Source: Apostichopus japonicus
Lineage: Eukaryota > Echinodermata > Holothuroidea > Aspidochirotida > Stichopodidae
Reading direction: 5' to 3'
DNA length: 64,000 nucleotides
Assembly (NCBI RefSeq): GCF_037975245.1
Contig: NC_092568.1
Location: 40,292,631 to 40,356,630, forward strand
The notes under the pieces were generated by a model, which was given only the letters and a program-made list of their open reading frames with translations, searched no databases and had not been told where the DNA came from. A program made the position numbers and the translations under genes. Of the stretch, positions 25,801 to 37,800 are shown in pieces. How positions within the stretch are numbered: position 1 is the stretch's first letter; every line of letters starts with the position of its first letter.

Positions 25801-28800
25801 AAAGACCAATTTAATGGTGTGTGGATTTCAACACAAAAGCAGAACCGGTAAAATACTCTGCCAAGTGGGTATTGCTTTCACTTGCGTCACAACCATAATA
25901 CTTTTTCACCGCAGACAATGAAGGCTCATTTTTTGTCTAATTTGTTTACCTTGGAATACTGATTTACCACAGAAGACAAACATAAAGTCAAACAGGATGT
26001 CATGAACAATCAAAACACTGGTGTTTCGGAAACTCAGTGGTGGAGACACTCTCCTTGAACTCTCACCCCTAGGTTAGGCAGGTGGAAGTTCTGGTAGTAA
26101 GAATCGGTGCAAAAGTTACATGTATCCATCTCTTTCTTACTTCTCTGGATGCTTAGTTTTAAGGAGAACACTTGCTATCAGTCGGGTGTTTATATCCAGA
26201 ACCATCACAATGACAACTTCTCAAATCAGCTATGATGTAAAGATTCTGTAAGCTAACCATCAGACCGAACCAGATTGAACCGGACCAGGCCAGATTGAAC
26301 CAGGACTGGGCCGAACCAGACCAGACTGAACTGTCTGCTTAATAATATAACAGACTAAATGGAAGATGGTGAGTTGATGAAGAGACTTACCCTGGTTTTC
26401 ATCTCCCGAACAAACTTATCCAGACTTTTTTCTACATCTGGTCTAGATAGCTTCACCATCTTGAGAGTGGTAGCCTGTTAAATGACAAGGTTTATTTCAT
26501 CTTAAAATAAAGTTGTACTGTTTAAGGAATTTGTTTGTCATAAGTAGGTTCAGACCTGTGCAATAAATGATATGTTGAAGGAGTTTACTACTGCAGGTGG
26601 TATCTCTCTCTCTTATGATTATGACTAAATATGGCGATGGACATGTTCAAGTGGATCAAGTCACCTATATGGATATCCTTTCAAGTCAAGTCACCTACAG
26701 TTTAAGGATATTCTTTTCAATTCAGCTCACCTACAAGGATATCCTTTCAAGTCAAGTCACCTACAAGGATATCCTTTCAAGGCTACTCACCTATAAGGAT
26801 ATCCTTTCAAGTCAAGTCACCTACACCATTGGTGACCATAGTCACCATAGTCACCATTTATGGTGACCATAGTCACCATTTATTAGAGTAAATAGTGTTC
26901 ATAGCCATAACACAAGAGGTAGTAGTTTTAATTTTCAACTTCCCAAAATTAAAACACACTGTGCTGGGTCTTTTTATTACAATGCAATTAAAAACTGGAA
27001 CAGGCTACCTGAAAACATAAAATCCATCCTGCTGAAATACAATTTTAAAAAAGATGCCAAAGCCTACCTTTTAAATCATATGAATGTCTAGCTTGTAAAT
27101 ATCTTTCTTTTTTACAGTGTTTGTATGCATGTTTTAGTTTTTTAATAGTTTATTTCTTATCTTTTGTATTTTAATGGTTTTAAGGACCCCTTTGGAATTA
27201 AGCTTTTAGCTTAAAGGGTTATCCTTGGCATGTTATCTTCTTTTTGATGCATTTAAGTATATTCCCTTCTTGTATTTTAAATGTTTATCTTTATGTGCAA
27301 TTTTTTTTTTTTTGTATGCAGATGAAGATTGATATCTTGCCGAATAAATTCAAATCAAATCAAGGATATCCTTTCAAGTCAAGTCACCTTCAAGGATATC
27401 CTTTCAAGTCAACTCAATGGGTTTAAGAATGTTTGGACGAGCACTTTAAGCATTGTAACCGGGTCTGAGTGTTTGTGTCTTCAGTTTTTTTTCCTCTCTC
27501 TACAGGGTCCTTGATGGGGACTTGAGTGTCCCTCCTGATCCTTTTTTCTACTAAACTAAACTAACTCACCTACAAGAATATCCTTTAGACCTTGCAACTT
27601 TTTTGTTTTTCTAAACATAAAACGGAAAAATAGCTAACAATTTGCATAGACAACATTAGAATGCTAAACGAGTCCATATTTTGTTTCATTGTCAATACAT
27701 TGACATTATGTTAATTAAGTTAATACTGGACAACATATCATATATAAAGTTTTAGATTCGTTGCTAGGTTACTACAAACTTGAGCCACTGCAGACTTAGG
27801 ATTACATTGAGACACAACAGTTTGCTGTTTTTGTGTACTCTCTAAAATGAATTGTTGTACTCATAGGAAACTTAAAAAAGTTTAGCTTCAGTTTCTGCAT
27901 TTTAAGTCCTGAACTAATGCCCAGACAACAACCAGGCCTTTGACCTGTGCCAACGACCTAAACGTTGTCAAAACTTGACTTACATCACAATATATGGCAT
28001 GCAATCAGCTTCTTTGATTTTTATCTCTTTTTCAGTTGTTTAATTTCTTTTTCAGCAGGTTCTACCATGAATAAAGAAAGTATGTAGACAATGCCAAAAG
28101 CATTTGAACCAACAAGGTTTTACAAAACAAATTCAGGATCCAGCTGTTATGATCTCGACCTTTTGAAAGTCATCAAGTTTGCTTTGGGTTCGGGAATAAC
28201 CAATTTGTTTCAGTTATTGTCTGTTTCCTTTTGTTATTGTTTTCTTTTGTTTGGTTCCTTTCATTTCAAATGTTTTAGTCCTTTGTTTCCCTTTGTCTAA
28301 CTTCTGTATGTAGTTTGTACAATTATTTAGTACCCTTAGGGTAACACTAAACTATAGTCTACACAAATCAGTTGTCAGGAGCTAGATACAAATTTCCACT
28401 GTAAAATAATACAATTTTTGAATAATCAAATCATATATCATATTAATATAAATATATTAAAAAAACTACAATAATATTTGTAATTTTTCTCATGTCCTTT
28501 TATGGAAGGTTAGCTAGGGGTGGAAGGTGGCAAGGGTAATAGGGGGAAAAGATTTTAATAAATACCTTCCAATTAATGGTTTCCATACTATGAGGGTCAT
28601 GTGACACTGGCCATCCAATCTTCACTTTCCTTAGGGTGTGAAAGTCTGAGAAAGAGAAAATGTAATCGTAAGCCTAGGTGATTCTAACAACAAATGATTA
28701 ATATTGTAGAAATATTAATATTTGTGTGGGTTTGATAGAGTTATTAAACAAAGCACTAATCCTTGATAACCCAGATTAATTTGTTCTTTCAACTCTCATG

Positions 28801-31800
28801 TCAAATTGTTCGGTGCTGTTTCAGTTTACCAGTAAGGTAGTATAAAAATATCTTTCACACGCGACAAGTAATTAATATATTATGACTGTATATATTTTGA
28901 GTGATATCAATCTCTGGTTTAATACTGCACAAAGGGTTTCATTGCTAGAATTATTAAAACCTGACAAAAAGGATGGTTAGGTGGGTTTGGAAATAGAAGA
29001 AATTATCTTCAGGCCTAGAAATTCAGGCTTTTTACTGGCTAAATCCCAGAGGATTTAGCAGTTTGCCAGTAGACAAAATGGAACTGACATTTTTCTGCCA
29101 TTAGACATTAAAGGGTGTGAAGAGTCGCGCACAAAGAAACGTCTCATGCCGGTAATCTGACCTAGTTTCTAATGAGGTGTAACAGAAGTGTTAGACACCA
29201 CCATCGATCCCAGAAAATACACACAGAGCTTGCTACCGTCAGTAATTAGACACTAGTGTACAGTCAGTACATGCAGCTACAGTCAATGCCCAAAACACAG
29301 TGTACATAGCAGCGATGGACATCTCAGGTCTAGATAAAAGATAACAAGGTACCAGGTTTCATTACTGTCTGCATTTTGAAGCGACAAGAAGAAAACTTCA
29401 CTTGCAAGCAACAGAAAGTTAACTTTTTCAGAGCGCAGCATGTGGTTTGGGGCGAGTCTTCAATGCCTTTAAGAACATGCATGCATACATACATACATAA
29501 GTCTATTATCAGCAAATACTAGTAGTCTGCTCTTAAAAGCCTATACAGTAACTATAAATGTGTGTGATAGGAACATAACATTGAGAACTTGATTATAGCC
29601 AGTTTTAGCTATTTACAATACAATACAAATTTGTTATGGAGAAATGGTGGTCATGAAATTTGTGCTTATAGATATCCTCTTTTCTGGCAGTGATATCAGA
29701 ATTGATCAAACAATGGATTACCCTAAACAGTTGGACTTGGATTGTGGAGCTGAATATCAAATTTATGTCTTCAACAAAGCATTACAAATGTTTAACATGG
29801 TTTTTTAGTAGTAAATATCTTGAAATCTAAAATAAATCTTGAGCCATATATAATACCTGTGTTTACTTTTTGCTAATTTGTTGGTTTATGGCCTATCAAG
29901 GCTGACAAATAAATTATGTCTAAAGCCATTCTATAGCAAAATATACCAAGGGGAGGGTGGTGTGTATATCCAGGAGGGTAATTACATGTAAAAATAATTT
30001 GTTCATATCAGATATTTTGAAGACATGCAGCATTCTCTCTGTGTATATTAGGTCGCTATGTTGCTTCAAAGTAGACTGAAGGGAGATACACAAGGGAGAA
30101 TCATTTATAGATTTACCTTGATACATACAAGGGGGAATTTATGACAAGAGGGACAGGGAGGTGCACAGAAGGGGTGGGGGAAGGGAGGGGGAAACAGCAG
30201 TCTGCTATGAAAAAGTTTCCTTAGATTACCAGAGGTGACGAGGTGAGTCCACATGCAATCTTATACCGATTACAATCATTTACCCTGCACTGTCATTAAG
30301 CAAAAATGTTTCTGACACATTCATAGATAATTATGACCAGTTTACACTGTATACCAACAAAACAACCAACTTACTGCTTGCATACGATTCCTCAAAGTCA
30401 TAAATAAGGTCTGACAAGGACTGAAAAATATAAAGAGAAATGGAGAAAAATAAAAATAATTTAATATTTCAACTATTTGTTTTGGAATATACAGGAGGGA
30501 GATACATACAGAAAACACACCCACAAAATGGGGGGAGGGGGAGTTAAAGGGGGTGGGCGTAAAGAAAACCAATGCATTAGCACTGGAGTAAATTCACTGA
30601 ATTGTGCAACAAAAATAAGATAACAAAAAAAGACCAAAGGGACAAATAACAAACTATTATTTATTAATAATTCATTAACACGAATGTTTGTTCTTTCAAC
30701 GGCTCCTTCAGAGGAATAACTTGCCAATATAAGCATACACCGGCCTCTTTACTCTGTTTAATTTTAAAAAAAAGGTTCATCGACTGGAGCAAGACTGCTG
30801 TTTATCCATTTGTATCTGTAAGCAGAAACTTAATAATTTGATGTTTTTGAGGAATGGTACATAATTTCAAGACAGAATAGCTAGGGTTGATATATGTGTT
30901 ATCTGCAGCTACATAATATCTATGTGTCAAAGCATTCTGTCTTTAATGTTTAGGAAGTTTTATGTTTGGCAATTAAAAACCTCATTGACAGTGGCGGAGC
31001 GTCCATACAGTCAGGGGGGGGCGGATGCCCCCCCTGACGGACTCAAATGGACTGCTGGCGCCCTTTTCAGCTCTTTAACACTTTTTACTTATTCGCGATT
31101 ATTGACTTTTTTATTGTGCTCTCATCTACCTCATTTTGTTAGTGTAATTTGGCGATGACACCTATTTATGCTTCGTTTATCTGCAAATTAGCCAGGCCCG
31201 GAAAGGGTCATATCAGGCGATCTAGGGAGTATCTTTACTCAAAAAATTTCTGTACGCTACGCGCCAACCTGTGGTGGCGCTCCGCTTAGATAGTGTCGAA
31301 AGCGCCCCTACAGACCAATCTCGCCCCTCCTGACCAATACCCCTAGCTCCGCCATTGCTCATTGATGTACATGTATGAACAAAGCATTTAAATCAATTGT
31401 AATCTCACCAATCTTCGTTATTTAAACTTTGTCCTACATAGTTTCTGTTCTCCCCTCTTGATTACTGCATGAAGATTCGTTTGATACAGACGACAATTAA
31501 TAGTTTTAATGAATTGGCTAGAAAACGAAACTCAACACAACAGGCAAAAACCTTTAGACAATATACAGTCAAATAAAGACAACAAAATTATTATTAAACA
31601 ATTTTAAAGTATCAGAAATAGAAACACAAATGTAAAAGTTGATATTGATGAAGAGTAACCTGGAATTCTAAAGGTTTGTACATCAAATCTTCTCTCCTAC
31701 TCATCCCCATGGCACCATACCTGCCGCTGGAACAGACCCCAAGAACAACATGGCTATGAACGTGACCAGAAAAGGAAGTCTTAAAACTGATGGGGAACCG

Positions 31801-34800
31801 GTGAAGGTTACTGGTACCGTTGGTGAGGTAACTGAATAATACAGATATAATTAAGGTGTCATTGGCACAGTAGAATGTATTTGGTTTTAATAATACAACA
31901 TTTTTAATACTTCTTGCAGTCCTACTCAAGAAAATTTGTGCTGTAGAAAGAAGGCATTAAAAGTTAAGACTATGTACGTCTCATCCCACACAGCTGGTAC
32001 TTCAGCAATTCTAAGAGCTGGCATATAGCTAGTCCAGTATTCTGATCTCCAAAAGCAAGGAGGCTATAGGCTATGTTTATCCAGTCTTAACAGTGAACTA
32101 AAGCTATTGTCTTATGCCATGATATCACAGTTTTACTCAATTCAACAAAGTTCTTTCATGTCATTGATATTTCAACCTAATTCAGTGACCTATTTATGTA
32201 CAATTTTTCGTAAAGCAATGTCATTGACTTGAACAATGGAAAGTCAATATATGTCAGTAGTGATTGATGATCCTAAGCAAACAATGGAAAATATTCGTCA
32301 AGTGTGAAATCCCACGATAGCACTGACTAAATTCTACCTGATAATAAACTAATGAGAGTTCAAAATAATGCATTTCTTAACAGTATAAATCATTCAATTA
32401 CAAGTTATTTTGACGACCCAAAACTTCAAACATTTAACTCTCAATAGAGAATTTTGTAGCCCATAAATCAAAGACTCAGACTCTCCAAATTGATCTGCAT
32501 TCTCTTGAATGTCCTTGAAACAAGTCGATTTCAGGACATCAATCCTGTTTTTATTATAAACCAGTCATTGTGTATTAATTATAGCTGACACACCCTAATT
32601 GTTCATCAAGTTTTGGTCACTTCAAAGTCTTCGAGAAGATTATTGATAGAGTTTAATTGTAGAACCAGGCTTCAAAATTCAGGCAACTACTGGCTCAAAG
32701 TCAGTGGATACATCTGACTATTTACTGGTAGAAATAAAAGACAGTTTTCTATTGATTTATGCTGGTTTTCGTGTTAATTCAAGTGAAATGCTAGTGGGGA
32801 TTTAATTTTAGACAATATAATTTTTCTATGTAATGGCATTATCTATCAAGTGGTCCAAATTGTGAAATTCTCAGCCTGTAGTTCTATAAATATTTAAGTC
32901 AGTTTTATTCTTCTTGTAAAACTTTTCTGTCATACACAATGTAGTCTAGGATCAGAGAGAAGACATTTCATATCTCAAGGGGGAACAAAATGTAAATTAA
33001 TTATGAAACTTTACTACAAAATTCCACTGGAACCTTTTCCTCTTAGCCTTCATAAACCTCTTTTCTGAGCATGTAACATCCCATCCCATTATGTAAATGG
33101 AATCCCCCATACACGACAGAGCACTAGGTTAGGTGTTTACTAGTAACAGAATTTTGGTACCTTCAAGTTAAAATCACTCTTGATAAGAATAATGGGAGAA
33201 ACCAAATGTTACACCTGTTGAAGCTTTTCAAGGCAATCTGATGGTGAGACAGTTTACACTGCAACAAAGGAATCACAAATGATTTCCAGTTGGTAAGCAT
33301 CATGTTTCATCTCTATAGTAAGGCAAATATGTCACCAAAACAGAACTAGTATTGTTCGATACAGGTGGCAGACACCTACAGTGGCTTTACGACCTTCCTT
33401 ACCGGTTTCGAACCTCTGGACATACAATCAGCGTCCATAGCCTAGTGGTAAGGGTGTCCGCACATAAAGCGGGAGGCCCTGGTTAAAATCCCGGTGGAGG
33501 CTGGAAGTTTCTTCACTGTTCTGGATTTTCCAACTCATTACGATATCAATTATATATATATTCATTCACCTTTGTTGTTTACCTCCATTTCATTAAAAAA
33601 AGTCTGTTTAAAGTATCTCTTTCGAGAACCGGCTTTAGGAATCACAAATGATTTCGAGTTGGTTGGCATTATGTTTGATCTCTAGAGCAGGCAAAAACGT
33701 TACCAACACAGAATTAGTACGGTTCGATACAGGTGACAAGCACATGAGTGTATATATATGTATATATATGTATATATATATATATATATGTATATATATG
33801 TATATATATGTATATATATATATATAGATATATATATCACATAATATACTTAACTAAACTACCATCATACTGCTACTCGGAGTTTAACGGGTACGGCTCG
33901 CGCACCGATCATCAGGCAACTGAACAACACAGGCTATCTCGACTTCAGGCGTGTGTGTTTACGGTTGCCATGGCGACAGTGCGATAACTTCTGTTCTGTT
34001 CTGGTGTGTGTCGGATTGCACCGCCTTACAACGCAGCGCTAAAGAAAAGCGGGTACGAACGTACCATCTCATACGACGACGGGGGCGCACCAACAAAACC
34101 CAAGAAAAAAAGAAAGAACCGCCAGAGGAAGATCACGTGGTTCAACCCACCATTTAGTAGGAACGTGGAAACCAACGTGGGGTCACAGTTCCTCAAGCTC
34201 ATAAATAGGCACTTTCCACGTGGGAGCAAGCTGAGGAAGATCTTCAACAGAAACACAATGAAAGTGAGCTACAGTTGCATGAAAAACATGGATTCCATCA
34301 TCAAGTCCCACAACGCCAGAATAATGCGGCAAAACAACCCAACAACAAATGCCACCAAAACTTGCAACTGTAGAGATAAAGGAGCCTGCCCTCTGCGTGG
34401 AGAGTGCTTAGCCGATTCAATTGTGTACGAAGCCACCGTCACTTCCAGTTCCGACTCGCAGCCATACGTTGGGCTCAACGGGGGTGATTTTAAATCTAGG
34501 TACCGCAACCACACGAAGTCGTTTCGCAACAAAAAATATGAAAAGGAGACAGAACTATCCAAGCATATCTGGGCACTGAAAAGCAAGGGGAGCGATTATA
34601 CTATTGAATGGAACATATGGAAGCAATCCGACACACACCAACGCGAACCAGGATCATGCAATCTATGCATGGAAGAAAAGCTGGCCATAATACAATCGAA
34701 GGACAGATGCATCAACAAAAGAACAGAGCTGTTATCCCACTGTCGCCATGGCAACCGTAAACACACACGCCTGAAGCCGAGATAGCCAGTGTTGTTCAGT

Positions 34801-37800
34801 TGCCTGATGATCGGTGCGCGAGCCGTACCTCTGAAACTCCGAGTAGCAGTATGATGGTAGTTTAGTTAAGTATATTATGTGATATTCTAGCTCTGCCTTG
34901 GCATAGAGCACTCTTTGTGAATATTGGCCACCATTATATGTGATATATATGTATATATATATATATATTTATCTTTATCTAGGTATGGCAAACCCAATGC
35001 TCAATAATTGGACAAAACAGCTTTACTGACAGATAAAGCAAGTTTATCTATAATTATTTAGCATTTGGCATGTCATATTTTCATGCCTACTTAACAGTAG
35101 ACAATCATGGCAATATGACATACACAGTCCAGCTAGTTATTAGGCGATTATGAAAGGTCGCACTGTTAGAATGTCGGTGATAGTATTGGAAATAGCCTCT
35201 CAGAAAACTCAGAAAATTAGAAATTATATGACGAGAAATATCAACAGAAATGGCAAAAGTATTTTAATTTTGACATGATTTTATCCTCCTTAAAAATGTC
35301 AATTATATCTTATAGAGGTAAATGAGTTTCTTTCTTTTCAACCCAAAGTACAGCTTAAGACCAATTCAATTTTAATAAACACTAACTTGCAACTGCAGCA
35401 GAAATCCACTTTCCCTTCCATGTATTAAACACATCCCATACTCCTCTAGATAAGGTTTACTTCGATCTTAACCCCAAAACATTATTTTGCATTTGCTAGT
35501 TATGTCATGAAGCAAGAAAAATGATCTTAAGGGCTAAGAAAAGTATGTTTTCTGGAAGATTTTGAAGCTGGACATTCATGCCAGAAGGGGGGGGGGGTAG
35601 GTGAGGGATAGCAATTTGTTTAGTCTCATGTACATTTCTAAGGTACAGCCATGAAGGGAAACTTAAGCTAATTCCTTCCTTTTCTATTTTTTTTTTTTTG
35701 TTCTCCTTAGTTTCATGTGAAGTATAAACAAATATTAGTGGCTAAATAATGTGTGCATTTGTAGTTACTACTTCTATACAAAAAGTACAAATTTATAAGC
35801 AAAGAAAAGATTAAAAATTATAGCATTAGTATCCCTGCCTTATTATTATTATTATTATAATTGGTTTAATAATTTCATCATGGATGTATGTACAGTAGTT
35901 GTATTCAGAGCAATGCTTTAATAGGTATCAAAATACACATAGAGATGTTTGCTTTAACAATTTTAGGGAACTGTCCACAATTAATGTTACTATATAAATT
36001 AGACTATCGTGAAGGCTGGTTATACCTACACATTCATTTCCAGGTTTGCATATATATATAGAAGTTCCCATTTTCTAGCTGCTCATTTTGTGAGGGAGCT
36101 GTTTAACAATTAAAATCATGACAATATGGCACTGTGAACTGAAGACTGGATCACATCTCATTTTAGAATGGATCACCATTGACATCGATGGCATAGTTAG
36201 TTCTTTACAGGACTAACATCATCTGATATCATCTTCTCAGCTTTTCATCTCATTTGTGAAGTCTATTTAGTACACTATTCATTGTTCATTAATCCAACTA
36301 AGTTGTCTGCCAATCTGTTTAGTTTTATTGTGTCCTTACTCTATTCTAGGTTCAGTTTGCCTTTGAATGAGAATTCCACTGTAGGAGGTGGAGTAGATAA
36401 ATGAGAGAGACAAACTTCTAAGAGAAGCAACGAAGCATTTATTATTGGAGCAGCTGTCATAATCACAGAGATGAGTGTGTTTTAAGGATACATGCCAAGA
36501 ATGACAGCTTCCAGACATTTGATGGGGAGAGATTCTCTGATCATGTCTTTAGCCACTTCTAGTAATCTATTGATGAAGAAAGAAACAAATGGAAATATTT
36601 ATATTAAGGTAGCAGATAGTCCATTCCAGTATTCATCTTCTCAGGCACTTCCCAACCTCTTTTTGTGCTAAGCCTACACATGTGTGTGTGTGGAAGAAAC
36701 TGAATGGCTTTCAACTCATGCTTCACTTCGGCTGGCTATCCAATTTAAAGTTTTAGATCATTTGTTTGTTTCGTTTAAGAGCATTTCAGACTGGACAACT
36801 GTGGATTTCTCCTGAAGAGACCCACCTTACGTTAGCTAGCCAAAACTCAAACACACAACCTCCTAGATGCTAGGTTTTGTTGCTTCGGACAGCAACGCCT
36901 TTATCAACTCAACCATAGCAACGGTTGAAATGGGACAATGGTACTCTTGGAAGGCTGAAAGAATTGATTGCCAACACATACAATCAGCATCTTTGATATC
37001 TTTTATAAAGAAAAATCCAGTAATAATACAGCACTTTATGAAAATTGCCATTTTTAAACTGTTTATGGAAATTTAAAATCTAACTATTCAATTACATTCA
37101 ATCCTGTGACAATCAAATTGAGACACAAGCCAGTAAAACAAGGCCAAAAAGTACAATCAATAACAACCGCAAAGGATCATGAATAAAATTATGATTTCAA
37201 ACTTTGGAAAGTATTGTAGTATTTTCTGCCAAATGGTTTGCTTATAACTTTACAAGTCTCTGCTGACTTTTCTGAAAACAATGAGTTCTGCTGAGATATG
37301 GGAAAGGTCTAAGGGGGTCTAAGGTATATTACAGTCTAACCTTGCTCTTAGGATTTTGATCACACAAACAAAAAAGAAACATTCCAATTGTCTATGGCAG
37401 TTGTCTACTGAAGCCCACTTACCCCTACTCTAATTTTCAATGCTAGTGGTAATGTTACTCACCCTGCAAGAGGTCTGGTCTTCTTAATCTCAAAAAATTG
37501 CATTCCAGTGTGATTATATCTGTCCAAGCAGTCAAGGGATCAGATTTCAGAAAGATATTAAGCAATAACAACAAATATGGTAAAACTTTAAAACAAAAAG
37601 AAGGATAATACATTATTTGAGAGGTATCTGTTTGGCAATACAGAATTAAGAGGGTAACAGCTATGGACAGGAATTACAGCTTTAGAAGTAAAAACTTGAA
37701 GGTTTTGTTTTCCAATGTAGACTTGCATGTCAGATATTTGCATTACATAATCCTATGAAAAGAGATAACAGGTCTGCATTATTTTTATGAGGTATTGCCT

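Larger units (their letters stand above)
33834..34885 (+). mobile_element. 5'-truncated Penelope-like element with 155-bp inverted arms
   Basis: Left arm 33834-33988 is the inverse of right arm 34731-34885, with six mismatches in 155 positions. The right arm contains the last 18 codons of the ORF plus 100 bases of 3' sequence, so the left arm is an inverted copy of the element's own 3' end. This arrangement, with an inverted terminal copy and 5' truncation, is known for Penelope-like retroelements. About 60 bases of further, possibly element-derived sequence follow on the right only, ending again in GTGATAT. Lies in vasohibin intron 4. Confidence 0.88.

Noticed and set aside
26597-26866. Plus-strand open frame with a repeated TYKDILSSQV decapeptide
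   Set aside because: The 30-bp minisatellite period is a multiple of three, which keeps the frame open. There is no splice or start context supporting a gene.
33431-33505. A working tRNA gene
   Set aside because: The cloverleaf is recognisable, but T33 and the TTC of the B box are changed and it continues into a SINE-type tail.
34026-34586. Minus-strand frames opposite the Penelope-like ORF
   Set aside because: Shadows of the plus-strand GIY-YIG coding sequence.
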